Below are positions 1-6,537 of a stretch of DNA of 12,016 bases, one piece after another. A program made the translations under genes and the position numbers. The stretch spans positions 1-12,016 of the forward strand of contig PSRF01000303.1 of the NCBI GenBank assembly GCA_003175865.1, in the 5' to 3' direction. Position 1 is the first letter of the stretch, and each line of letters begins with the position of its first letter. The notes under the pieces were generated by a model, which made no database searches, was not told where the DNA came from, and saw nothing but the letters and a program-made list of their open reading frames with translations. Source of the DNA: Blastocatellia bacterium. Its GTDB lineage: Bacteria; Acidobacteriota; Blastocatellia; Pyrinomonadales; Pyrinomonadaceae.

Positions 1-163
1 GCTCATTGCTGATTTTCCGGATGCCGATTTTTCGTTAAAAGGATCTTTTTCGAATGCGTTCCGTCGAGGCGCTCGCACAACGCAAGGTTATCGAACAATC
101 GGTCTCGCAAATCAGCAATCGGAAATCAGCAATCACCTTGGCTCGGGGCTGAAGCCACGCGAG
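1..163. repeat. Cluster of short direct and inverted repeats at the 3' end of the first gene
   Basis: Three repeat structures lie together. A 12-nt word (AAATCAGCAATC) occurs twice in tandem at 109-120 and 123-134, a 14-nt period. Its inverse occurs at 5-18 (ATTGCTGATTTTCC), matching 121-133 apart from one extra T. At 142-163 there is an imperfect palindrome: CTCG/CGAG outside and GGCT/AGCC around a GA centre. The second tandem copy overlaps the stop codon (133-135) of the minus-strand gene, and the palindrome lies inside its last codons. This looks like an interspersed repeat that has landed at the gene end. The copy number elsewhere cannot be seen from here. Confidence 0.55.
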
Positions 164-969
164 TTCTCACGACGTCTCAACGGATAATTCTCACTATAAC
201 TCCTCGGCACAATTCCTAGTTTCAAGAGCGCTGAATAGAACTCGTACCGTATCGACATCTCCGCCGCAGGTTGAGATTCAAGATCCATCTGAATCCAGGT
301 CACGGCATTTCGTACCGAACGACCAATCCCAGTTGCAGCATAGTCATCGTCGGCGATAACTGCTTCTGACCTGGGAGCTTTTGATGCGTCCGCTCGCTGA
401 GATTTGGACACACCTCCGCTTTGCTGTTCACGTTGATCATCCCGACGAGACTGAGACGGCGGCACCACCGGCATTGGGTAATGCCTGCGTTCGCGAAATA
501 CCACGGCCGAAATCACCCCGAGATTCGTCGTCTGTCCAAGTTTCGCTGCATATGAATCTCGTTCCGTCGTGAAGTAGAAACGGCGTGCACGTTCAGAACT
601 CATCTGCCAGCCTCCGATCGTGATCGTTCCATACGGCTCGATAACCCACTTACTCGCGTTCCACGCCGACGTGTGTCTTGCGTCAATCGTGTTCAGTCCG
701 TCAACGGACAGTGCCACGGCTACTCGTTCAGGAAGCGGGTTGTGAATTCGCAGTTCATACTCGGCACCCTCGAGAGCTTCAATATAGGTCCGGCCGCGGG
801 CGAAGTACTCAGTCAACGGGCGACCATCGACGAATACCTGAAGATCAAATTCGGATCGTGGTTGGGGTCGTATTACCGCCGTTTCCTGGTTTCCGGGAGA
901 CTGGGCCATCGCAATGGCAGCGGCGCCAAACACTAGTGAAGCGAAAATCATCCTGACGAGAATCTTCAT
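133..969 (-). CDS. Exported protein of unknown function
   Basis: This 278-aa protein is not one I can assign to a named family. It begins with a clear Sec signal peptide (positively charged start, hydrophobic residues 7-20, likely cleavage after AMA at 22). Residues about 40-135 form a compact beta-rich domain with the phrases VDGRPLTEY, YELRIHNPLPERV and LSVDGLNTID, then WVIEPYG and GWQMSSERARRFYF. Residues 168-205 are a low-complexity polar linker rich in S, R, Q and D. A second small conserved-looking block follows (TGIGRSV, IRYEFYSALLKLG, about 213-255). The start is supported by AGGAGGG at 977-983, seven bases upstream. The last residues (RGFSPEPR) are encoded by the repeat cluster at the window edge, so the native C-terminus may have been altered. 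Likely periplasmic or secreted. No enzymatic motif is visible. Confidence 0.8.
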   Translation of the reverse strand: MKILVRMIFASLVFGAAAIAMAQSPGNQETAVIRPQPRSEFDLQVFVDGRPLTEYFARGRTYIEALEGAEYELRIHNPLPERVAVALSVDGLNTIDARHTSAWNASKWVIEPYGTITIGGWQMSSERARRFYFTTERDSYAAKLGQTTNLGVISAVVFRERRHYPMPVVPPSQSRRDDQREQQSGGVSKSQRADASKAPRSEAVIADDDYAATGIGRSVRNAVTWIQMDLESQPAAEMSIRYEFYSALLKLGIVPRSYSENYPLRRRENSRGFSPEPR

Positions 970-1100
970 GATTTAACCCTCCTGTTGACGATGTCCATCA
1001 GGAGAACGATTGTGGAGAGTATTCTTGCATTAACCGCGCGGACCAGGGCCAGTGGACTAAGTCTATGCTATAGGAACTCGAGCTATTAGTGTGTGAATGG

Positions 1101-1129
1101 TTGAGTAAAATTGGCCGGAACGCTACAAT
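1101..1129 (+). promoter_or_regulatory. sigma70-like promoter for the methyltransferase, with overlapping inverted repeats
   Basis: TTGAGT at 1101-1106 and TACAAT at 1124-1129 are separated by exactly 17 bases, which matches the housekeeping promoter consensus at 4/6 and 5/6 positions. Transcription would start near 1136. Two inverted repeats flank the -10 box: AATTGGC 1109-1115 with GCCAATT 1135-1141, and CCGGAA 1115-1120 with TTCCGG 1140-1145. They are placed where a repressor would act, but the repressor is unknown and the dyads could be chance. Confidence 0.5.
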
Positions 1130-1184
1130 TGCGCGCCAATTCCGGGATGTTTAGCTGACAAATCCTTAACATCATGATCGGTAA

Positions 1185-1853
1185 GTGAGGACTCGAACGC
1201 TAATGGAGTATGCGCTAACTGCAACCAAAACTGAAGCTCGTGCGGGATCATATTATGACCGGATTGCCCGGTTATATGATCTGACCTTCAAGTTAAACGG
1301 CTACGGTCGCTCGCTCGATCAATATTTCGCCAACCATCCGCTACCGGTTTCGCGCGGGGCTAAGATATTGGACGCAGGTTGCGGAACAGGATTGCTGACC
1401 CTGGCGATGCTTCGTGCGATTCGTTACCCGGTTTCGATTACGGCTCTCGATCTATCATCGACATCAATCGAGGCGGCGCGAAAAGCCATTTATTTCAGTC
1501 CTGGTCGAAAGCGCGACGTAACCTTTGCCCAGGGAAATCTGCTCTCGCTTCCCTTTCCTGATGAGTCACTCGATCTAGTAGTCACTAGCGGCGCGCTCGA
1601 ATATGTACCGCTCGCAGATGGTCTCTCCGAACTTGCGCGAGTGATTGTTCCCGGAGGTCACCTGCTTCACTTGCCCTGTCGTCCGACCCTGGCGAGCAGA
1701 GTTCTCGAAATTCTCTTCCGATTCAAGAGTCACCCCCCACGTGAAGTAATTGGTAATACTGAACGTCATTTCCGCATCGTTCATCACTACCGGTTCCCTG
1801 CACCGCAGGCGATTGGCTGGAGCAAGACAGCAATTCTGGCCCAGAAGGTTTAG
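1185..1853 (+). CDS. Class I SAM-dependent methyltransferase (Methyltransf_11/25 type)
   Basis: A 222-aa Rossmann-fold methyltransferase. Motif I is ILDAGCGTG (residues 61-69), which binds SAM. The acidic residue that contacts the ribose is D89 in TALDLSS. GNLLSLPFPDESLDLV (117-131) and ALEYV form the motif II region, and ARVIVPGGHLL (151-161) is the usual post-motif after strand 5. The N-terminal YYDRIARLYD is typical of UbiE-like enzymes, but ubiquinone/menaquinone methylation is not shown by the sequence, so the substrate is unknown. The open frame begins at a GTG (1185). The ATG at 1203 is an equally good or better start, with GAGG at 1187-1190, giving 216 aa. The gene is alone on this strand, divergent from the exported protein upstream and convergent with the sugar dehydrogenase only 22 bases away. 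Confidence 0.88.
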   Translation: MRTRTLMEYALTATKTEARAGSYYDRIARLYDLTFKLNGYGRSLDQYFANHPLPVSRGAKILDAGCGTGLLTLAMLRAIRYPVSITALDLSSTSIEAARKAIYFSPGRKRDVTFAQGNLLSLPFPDESLDLVVTSGALEYVPLADGLSELARVIVPGGHLLHLPCRPTLASRVLEILFRFKSHPPREVIGNTERHFRIVHHYRFPAPQAIGWSKTAILAQKV

Positions 1854-1875
1854 AGGTGCGTTCCGCTGGACTTCT

Positions 1876-3024
1876 CTATTTCACTGGGACCAAACGAATG
1901 ATTCGATCATCATCGTTCGCCGGAGAGCCGCGACCGTCACGATTAGAAGTTGAGAAATACAAATAACCGTCTGGTCCTTCAGCAACATCCCGAATGCGGC
2001 CGTACTTGCTCAATAAGAGATCCTCCTGACTCACAACGCGTCGCCCGTCCAGCACTACTCGAATAATTCGTTCGCCACGTAGACAACCGAAGAAGAAGTT
2101 TCCCTTGAATTGTGGAAACGCCGATCCTCGATAAAACATGCCGCTTGCAGGGGCAACGGCCGGCGTGTATTCGAGCAGCGGTGACTCCATTCCAGCAGCC
2201 GTCGCTTTGTGGTGAATAACAGGCCAACCGTAGTTCTTTCCCTTTTCAACGATGTTCACCTCGTCGCCGCCACCTGGTCCATCGAAACCACTAGGTCCAT
2301 GCTCAGTCTGGAACATAAGATTCGAACCGGGCTGCCAGTCCAGCCCCTGGGAATTCCGGTGGCCGTACGACCAGATTTCCGGACGAGCGTTTTGTTGATT
2401 CACAAATGGATTGTCGTTAGGTACAGAACCATCGTCGTTCAATCGCAGCGTCTTGCCAGCAATTGAATCGAGTTGTTGGCCCAATTGTCGTTGCGTAGCG
2501 TCACCGGTCGTAATGTACAGCTTGCCATCCGGACCAAAACGGAGGCGACACCCTGCATGAAACTGTGCCGCCGGGATGTTCTCAATGATCACTTTTCGAT
2601 CGGTAAAGCCTTCCGGCTTCTCTGTGTACCTGACAACACGAACACGCACACCACCGCCACCATATGCATACGACAAATAGATGAAGTGATTAGTCGCAAA
2701 CTGCGGATGAAGAACGACACTCATCAATCCACTTTCACCGGAGGGTTCAACGTCAGGAACTGTGAAAAGTGGTTGTTCGCGCAGTTTGCCATTCTCGACA
2801 ACACGGACACGGCCCACCCTTTCTGTGAAGATCATTCGTCCATCCGGCGCCCAGACAATCGACCATGGAACTTGTAGGCCAGAGACGACTGTCTCCACAC
2901 GAAAGCTGGTATTCGCCTGCGACGAACTCTCAACTTCGCCGGCGCCCTTGCCGGTAGGTATGTGACTACACGCGAGTGTCACCGCAAAGGCGAGAACACA
3001 AATCGAACCCCAAACAGTTTTCAT
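1876..3024 (-). CDS. PQQ-dependent aldose sugar dehydrogenase-like protein (GSDH family), exported, possible lipoprotein
   Basis: This 382-aa protein is a six-bladed propeller of the soluble glucose/aldose sugar dehydrogenase family (Asd/YliI-like), which oxidises sugars in the periplasm with PQQ as cofactor. Family signatures appear in order: GLQVPWSIVWAPDGRMIFTER (about 49-69), ESGLMSVVLHPQF (97-109), the presumed catalytic His156 in FHAGCRLRFGPDG, TTGD (172-175), the Arg-Asn pair R223-N224 in YGHRNSQGLDW, the EHGPSGFDGPGGGDE loop (241-255), and GRIRDVAEGPDGYLY near the end. Length is normal for the family. The leader is hydrophobic and ends TLACS. Cys19 could be a lipobox cysteine, although Leu is one place off the classic pattern. 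The Shine-Dalgarno site is weak (TTGAG). No PQQ biosynthesis genes are in this window. PQQ binding is family inference. Confidence 0.9.
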   Translation of the reverse strand: MKTVWGSICVLAFAVTLACSHIPTGKGAGEVESSSQANTSFRVETVVSGLQVPWSIVWAPDGRMIFTERVGRVRVVENGKLREQPLFTVPDVEPSGESGLMSVVLHPQFATNHFIYLSYAYGGGGVRVRVVRYTEKPEGFTDRKVIIENIPAAQFHAGCRLRFGPDGKLYITTGDATQRQLGQQLDSIAGKTLRLNDDGSVPNDNPFVNQQNARPEIWSYGHRNSQGLDWQPGSNLMFQTEHGPSGFDGPGGGDEVNIVEKGKNYGWPVIHHKATAAGMESPLLEYTPAVAPASGMFYRGSAFPQFKGNFFFGCLRGERIIRVVLDGRRVVSQEDLLLSKYGRIRDVAEGPDGYLYFSTSNRDGRGSPANDDDRIIRLVPVK

Positions 3025-3062
3025 CTCAACAGGCCCTCAAATGCAAAAATGGCAAAGCCAGT

Positions 3063-3137
3063 CAGAACAGGAACGAAGCGACTGCTGTTTCGTTGAATTG
3101 CAACGTGCATACGAGCAGTCGCTTCGCTCCTGTTTTG
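3063..3137. repeat. 24-bp inverted repeat with nested hairpin (REP-like)
   Basis: Arms at 3063-3086 and 3114-3137 are complementary over 24 bases with two mismatches. The 27-base centre holds a further perfect hairpin, CGTTG-AATTG-CAACG at 3091-3105. There is no T-tract, so this is not a classic intrinsic terminator. It lies between the CBS gene and the sugar dehydrogenase, both on the minus strand, and could attenuate or process a shared transcript. The clean long arms are more typical of a dispersed palindromic repeat than of a one-off operator. Confidence 0.75.
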
Positions 3138-3166
3138 AACCGTTGTGATTGCGTCAGTATTACGGG

Positions 3167-3589
3167 TTAATGCTGAATGTATTCGTGCAGCAACTTGAGT
3201 TCGTCGCCTTGTTCGCCAACCTCAACGCGGAGCAGGTCACGCATTGAAAGCATGCCCACCCAACGCTCACCATCAACTACAGGAAGATGACGAGTGCCTA
3301 TCTGCTCCATCCTTTCAAGTGCTTGATGCGGAGTTTCGTCACAGCGAATCACAGCGCGGAGGTTGCTGGTTACTTCGCCGACGCGAACACTGCGAGGATC
3401 ACGCCCGGCAACAACAATTCGTTTCAGAACGTCACGCTCTGAGAAGACACCGAGCAACTTTCCCTCATCGTCCACTACACAAACCGCACCGACGTTGCGG
3501 GACGCCATAAACTCGGCTGCTTCCTGTACGGTCGCAGTCGCCTTCGTCGAGTAAGGCTCACGGTTGCGAATCACATCTTTGATCAGCAT
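3167..3589 (-). CDS. Tandem CBS-domain (Bateman module) protein
   Basis: The 140-aa protein is almost entirely two CBS domains, about residues 3-60 and 72-125. Both contain the nucleotide-contact pattern ending each repeat: GVFSERD (47-53) and GMLSMRD (112-118). The phrases ASRNVGAVCVVDDEGKLLG and GTRHLPVVDGERWVG are the usual strand-loop-strand cores. Stand-alone CBS pairs bind adenosine nucleotides and act as energy or redox sensors on a partner, which is not identifiable here. The start is well supported: AGGAGG at 3598-3603, eight bases upstream, with a strong promoter just beyond. No extra catalytic or DNA-binding domain is present. Cytoplasmic. Confidence 0.92.
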   Translation of the reverse strand: MLIKDVIRNREPYSTKATATVQEAAEFMASRNVGAVCVVDDEGKLLGVFSERDVLKRIVVAGRDPRSVRVGEVTSNLRAVIRCDETPHQALERMEQIGTRHLPVVDGERWVGMLSMRDLLRVEVGEQGDELKLLHEYIQH

Positions 3590-3627
3590 TACCTTTGCCT
3601 CCTGATTGTTTGGCTTGAGTGGTGGAT

Positions 3628-3656
3628 ATTATAGAGAAGCGGTGGGCTTATGTCTC
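3628..3656 (-). promoter_or_regulatory. sigma70-like promoter for the CBS gene
   Basis: Read on the minus strand, GAGACA (3656-3651) and a perfect TATAAT (3633-3628) are separated by 17 bases. Transcription would start near 3621, about 30 bases before the start codon, leaving room for the AGGAGG ribosome site. This makes the CBS gene a unit separate from the radical SAM gene upstream. Confidence 0.6.
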
Positions 3657-3658
3657 TA

Positions 3659-3681
3659 GAAAAACCTCTCGGTAATCGAGA
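3659..3681 (-). terminator. Possible intrinsic terminator after the radical SAM gene
   Basis: On the minus strand, a five-base-pair stem TCTCG/CGAGA around ATTAC is followed by GG and five T residues. It lies 22-44 bases past the stop codon of the radical SAM gene and directly abuts the CBS promoter. The stem is short, so termination may be partial. Confidence 0.4.
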
Positions 3682-3702
3682 TGCCAGGCCTGTCCCGTGG
3701 CA

Positions 3703-4722
3703 TTAATTAAACAGACTCTGTTGGGCCGATGGCCTTTGAAAAGTCGAAGTCTGCGGTGTCTTGTGCTCTTCGCGTCTGTTGAATCCAAGTCGCTGGCAGT
3801 GAATTCTGAATAGCCTCTCCGTCGCCTCCCAGTACTGGCCCTTACCTCGCATCCGTTCACCAAACACACTCGAATTCAACTTCCCTTCGCGCGCTTCTCG
3901 AATGCGATTCAACACACGATCAGCTTTGGTCGGAAGTTTATCCCGCAACTGCTCTTCAAAATACGGCGCGACGCTGCCCGGCAAACGCAGCATGTTGATG
4001 AACGCGTAACGTGCTCCAGCTTCTTTCGCGCGCTTCAACAACACCGGGATGTCACTCGATAGACCAGGAATCACTGGCGCGATTCCAATTCCCACTGTTA
4101 TTCCCGCGTCGGCCAAAGCACTCATCGCATGAAATCTGGCCTCGGGTAACGGCGCATATGGCTCTACTGCCCGGGCGCTCGCGACATCAACAAAAGGGAT
4201 TGTAAAGAACACCCCCAGATGAGCATTCTTCGAGATGTCCTGAAGCACATCGATGTCTCTACGGATCAGCGCTGACTTTGTGATCACTCCGATCGGCTGT
4301 CGAAACTCCGCGCATATCTCCAGGCAGCGACGCGTCAACTTGTAACTACTCTCAAGCGGAATGTAAGGATCCGAAGTGAAAGAAAAAACTATTTCGGCGC
4401 CTTTCCAGGATGGCTTCATCAACTCCTTACGCAACAACTCAGGAGCGTTTACCTTCGCAATGATCTTGCGATCAAAGTCCGTGCCCGCACCGTAACCGAG
4501 ATATTCATGCGTGGGTCTGCTGAAACAGTACGTACATCCGTGAATGCAGCCACGGTAACAGTTCACCGTGTAATCGAACCCAACGTCGGGACTATCGTTG
4601 TGTGTGATGATCTTTCTAGTCTCAGTCTCTTCGAATATCTCTAACTTGGCCGGTGGAGGCTCACCAATCCATTCGACAGAATGAGTGAGCCACGGATTGG
4701 GAGGATTCTCGACGTAACGCAT
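3703..4722 (-). CDS. PA0069/Rv2578c-type radical SAM protein (SplB-like)
   Basis: A 339-aa radical SAM enzyme. The cluster-binding motif C59-x3-C63-x2-C66 sits in [17 protein letters not shown], with an additional Cys55 just before it. The context [12 protein letters not shown] and the early [10 protein letters not shown] segment are characteristic of the PA0069/Rv2578c family, which is related to spore photoproduct lyase but has no established reaction. Other conserved parts are [11 protein letters not shown] (about 114-124), the [14 protein letters not shown] segment (146-159) and the [14 protein letters not shown] loop. Cytoplasmic. The final 20 residues are polar and poorly conserved-looking. 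It follows the LSm-like gene with a 23-base gap, so the two probably share a transcript. The upstream AAGGGGAA is an acceptable ribosome site. The substrate is unknown; a role in nucleic acid or cofactor modification is only inferred from SplB similarity. Confidence 0.9.
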   Translation of the reverse strand: MRYVENPPNPWLTHSVEWIGEPPPAKLEIFEETETRKIITHNDSPDVGFDYTVNCYRGCIHGCTYCFSRPTHEYLGYGAGTDFDRKIIAKVNAPELLRKELMKPSWKGAEIVFSFTSDPYIPLESSYKLTRRCLEICAEFRQPIGVITKSALIRRDIDVLQDISKNAHLGVFFTIPFVDVASARAVEPYAPLPEARFHAMSALADAGITVGIGIAPVIPGLSSDIPVLLKRAKEAGARYAFINMLRLPGSVAPYFEEQLRDKLPTKADRVLNRIREAREGKLNSSVFGERMRGKGQYWEATERLFRIHCQRLGFNRREEHKTPQTSTFQRPSAQQSLFN

Positions 4723-4745
4723 TGCCCCTTGTTCCCCTTGCCTGT

Positions 4746-4955
4746 CTAGGAATCGCCTCCGGTAACCATTGATTCGATTGCCGAGAAAAACAGGAAGACC
4801 TGTGAGCCTTCCATATCAATGGTCTCATTCAGACATACGTAGTCGTTGGTTACGTCGACGACTCGTCCTTTGTAAACTCCGCCAGAGACAGTTTTGATGT
4901 TGACTAGTTCGCCTTTCAATCGTCGAAATAGATTCTCACTGTGTTGGCCTGCCAT
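4746..4955 (-). CDS. Small Hfq/LSm-like protein lacking the Hfq YKH motif
   Basis: This 69-aa protein reads like one Sm-fold barrel. A short N-terminal helix ([11 protein letters not shown], 8-18) is followed by an Sm1-like stretch: [20 protein letters not shown] (19-38), then YVCLNE. After a loop (TIDMEGSQ) comes an Sm2-like strand, [12 protein letters not shown] (53-64). Aligned by eye to Hfq, the spacing of the Sm1 glycines and the final hydrophobic strand fit, but the Hfq signature YKH is replaced by LFF. RNA binding through the proximal face would therefore differ or be absent. The start is supported by GAGGTGAT about eight bases upstream. It is immediately upstream of the radical SAM gene, and a REP-like doublet lies in its leader. 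Alternatives are another SH3-like small barrel. Fold assignment is inference from pattern only. Confidence 0.75.
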   Translation of the reverse strand: MAGQHSENLFRRLKGELVNIKTVSGGVYKGRVVDVTNDYVCLNETIDMEGSQVFLFFSAIESMVTGGDS

Positions 4956-4975
4956 TTGTGATCACCTCAAAGGAT

Positions 4976-5079
4976 GTAGTCAGTACCACCTCGCGGTAGC
5001 GGGTGGCTCCTGTGACAACGATCAATGAAGAATTTCGCGTATTAGCCACTACCCGCTACCGCGAGGTGGTACTGACTAC
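4976..5079. repeat. REP-like inverted doublet with GTAG heads (REPIN/BIME-like)
   Basis: Two copies of one sequence face each other. The plus copy at 4976-5008 begins GTAG-TCAGTA and then folds into an eight-base-pair hairpin, CCACC(T)CGC paired with GCGGGTGG, with a GGTA loop (4995-4998) and T4991 bulged. The minus copy at 5079-5044 has the same head and hairpin, with a three-base insertion in its descending arm. The spacer is 35 bases. A GTAG head followed by a bulged hairpin is the described form of REP elements mobilised by RAYT (TnpA-REP) enzymes. No RAYT gene is in the window. The doublet fills the VOC-LSm intergenic gap. Confidence 0.8.
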
Positions 5080-5099
5080 CCCTTCTCGCACACTGGCTC

Positions 5100-5474
5100 T
5101 TAACTACTAGGTGCTTCATTCCACTCCACGAAAAAGAATCGATACTTATCGGGATCCTGCAACGTGACAAAACGACCACCCCAACCTTCATCCACCGGCG
5201 GCTGAATCTCTGGAAACTGTTCACGTACTGTTTGGTAAAACTGATCTACATCATCAACAGTTAGGAAGAAGTGTGCGCCACGGCCGCGACGCAGCATCGT
5301 TTCCACATGTTGCGCCAAGGTCAGTTTGAGTCCTCCAGCACGCAACGTCGCCATAGGTGGCTCGGCTTCAAGATTGAAAGACTCAAGTTTGAACCCAAGT
5401 GCCTCGTAAAACTGGCTCGATTCTTCGAGATTGTTCACTTCGAGAAACAGTAGATCGAGCCCGGTGATCGCCAT
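5100..5474 (-). CDS. VOC-superfamily (glyoxalase/bleomycin-resistance-like) protein, metal ligands mostly missing
   Basis: The 124-aa protein has the two beta-alpha-beta-beta-beta halves of the VOC fold: LLFLEVNNLEESSQFYEALGF (8-28) and HFFLTVDDVDQFYQTVREQF (68-87), ending with the typical DPDKYRFFFVE (107-117). At the first usual metal position (His of HVxLxV) there is Leu8, and the Glu expected five residues after DPD is Phe. Only His68 remains in place. This points away from a glyoxalase I or dioxygenase and toward a ligand-binding, bleomycin-resistance-like member. It starts six bases after the J-domain gene stops, so the two are very likely co-transcribed. The ligand is unknown. Confidence 0.87.
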   Translation of the reverse strand: MAITGLDLLFLEVNNLEESSQFYEALGFKLESFNLEAEPPMATLRAGGLKLTLAQHVETMLRRGRGAHFFLTVDDVDQFYQTVREQFPEIQPPVDEGWGGRFVTLQDPDKYRFFFVEWNEAPSS

Positions 5475-5480
5475 TCTTCT

Positions 5481-6044
5481 TCACTGATTCAACACGAGAT
5501 ACAGACCGAATGCGCAACAAGCAACAACCAGCCAAAACGCGACTTCCTGAATGCCAGCATGTCTGCGCAGAAGATTCGACACGGGCAGGTTAGCACTGGC
5601 AGCTCTCATCGCACTCCGCGCCATTAACACACCAAACCCGAGCACGAAGATCGCAAGAAACGCGAGCGGCCACAAAAACCAGATTCCTTGAAACCGCACC
5701 AGCAGAAGCAAGAACGCTCCTGCGCTCAAACACAGAAATGCACTCAGTCCGTGCCCGAGTACGCCGACGTCCTGAGCCGGCGGCGACGAAACCGGTACAA
5801 AATTGTTCGCGACCGTCTTGTGTCTTCGGCTCTGGTCATAAACTCGTCGCGAACTCGCGTCTTTCAATACTGAATACGCTTCGTTCAGCGACTTCATTTT
5901 CTCTTCATTTCCGCCGCGATCTGGGTGATGTTGGGCCGCCTTGCGTTTGTATTGGCGATCTAGATCAGCTCGTGAAGCGTCGGAATCAACGCCGAGGATC
6001 TCGTAATAGTCCTTCTTATGATCGGGCTGCGACATGGCATTCAC
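5481..6044 (-). CDS. Membrane-anchored J-domain protein
   Basis: A 187-aa type III (class C) DnaJ-like protein. Residues 12-71 are a complete J domain: DYYEILGVDSDASRADLDRQ, the HPD triplet at 40-42 (HHPDRGGN) that stimulates the ATPase of DnaK, and LNEAYSVLKD in helix III. There is no Gly/Phe or zinc region. Instead residues about 98-117, 121-142 and 167-186 are strongly hydrophobic and look like three membrane segments, so the J domain would face the cytoplasm and recruit Hsp70 to the membrane. Met4 (MSQPDHKK) is an alternative start. It is the first gene of the minus-strand run and is followed after six bases by the VOC gene. The client is unknown. Confidence 0.9.
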   Translation of the reverse strand: MNAMSQPDHKKDYYEILGVDSDASRADLDRQYKRKAAQHHPDRGGNEEKMKSLNEAYSVLKDASSRRVYDQSRRHKTVANNFVPVSSPPAQDVGVLGHGLSAFLCLSAGAFLLLLVRFQGIWFLWPLAFLAIFVLGFGVLMARSAMRAASANLPVSNLLRRHAGIQEVAFWLVVACCAFGLYLVLNQ

Positions 6045-6144
6045 CCTTGGGAACTGCAGACGGAGTTTGGATTGTAGGTTTCAGATTTTCGTTTGGCAAC
6101 GAGGAGAACAACAATAGGACATATGTGACCCAGCGGCGTGTTCG

Positions 6145-6156
6145 ACCTGTTCAGGT
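6145..6156. promoter_or_regulatory. Small perfect dyad upstream of the 118-aa gene
   Basis: ACCTG-TT-CAGGT is a perfect five-plus-five dyad located 25 bases before the start codon at 6181, in the divergent gap between the J-domain gene and the 118-aa/M1 pair. The position suits an operator. It is short enough to occur by chance, and no convincing -35/-10 pair stands out nearby. Confidence 0.25.
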
Positions 6157-6180
6157 TCCAACTGTGTTACCCTTGATTGA

Positions 6181-6537
6181 ATGTCACATGAGTTTCAGCC
6201 GGGCGACGATTTAGTGTTCCAACTTGAAAGCGCCTTCGGGCTTTTGCGCGTGCTCGCCGTCGAAGGCGAAGGCGCTGACACCGTCTGGCATCTGATGGCT
6301 TACGACGATTTCTTTCCCGATGTGGAAAGCGCAGAACGTGCACTTGCTCAACCAACTCCGTTGCCGGTGCGTTTGGCCCACATGGCACTTACGAATCGAG
6401 CGTTTGAACGAACCCCAGCGGCTAAACTTGGCAATCGACCTGTGACCGAAGACGAGTTGTCGGAATACAACAACTGGCTCGCATCGGACAGAAAAGTTTC
6501 CGATCGCTCAGCACTCCTCATGCTCGGTATACGATGA
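6181..6537 (+). CDS. Conserved-looking 118-aa cytoplasmic protein, coupled to the M1 peptidase gene
   Basis: I cannot name this 118-aa protein. It has no signal peptide or membrane segment. The first half (GDDLVFQLESAFGLLRVLAVEG, then VWHLMAYDDFFPD, to about residue 47) resembles a small beta-barrel of the kind seen in Imm26-like proteins, but that is a weak resemblance from pattern alone. The second half is helical and acidic (TEDELSEYNNWLASDRKVSDRSA). Its TGA stop overlaps the ATG of the M1 aminopeptidase gene in an ATGA junction at 6534-6537, which implies translational coupling. Codon use and coding density look like the neighbours, so it is a real gene. No classical Shine-Dalgarno site is obvious upstream. 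Confidence 0.75.
   Translation: MSHEFQPGDDLVFQLESAFGLLRVLAVEGEGADTVWHLMAYDDFFPDVESAERALAQPTPLPVRLAHMALTNRAFERTPAAKLGNRPVTEDELSEYNNWLASDRKVSDRSALLMLGIR

Noticed and set aside
2473..2877. 134-codon open frame on the plus strand
   Set aside because: It is antisense to the sugar dehydrogenase gene, whose family motifs run through the same bases.
3063..3137. Intrinsic terminator
   Set aside because: The stem is long but no T-tract follows on either strand, so it was listed as a repeat.
4746..4955. Naming this gene hfq
   Set aside because: The YKH motif is missing and the resemblance is by eye only, so no gene symbol is given.
5738..6214. 158-codon open frame on the plus strand
   Set aside because: It is antisense to the J-domain gene and runs into the start of the 118-aa gene. 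Its translation is arginine/serine-rich without domain character.
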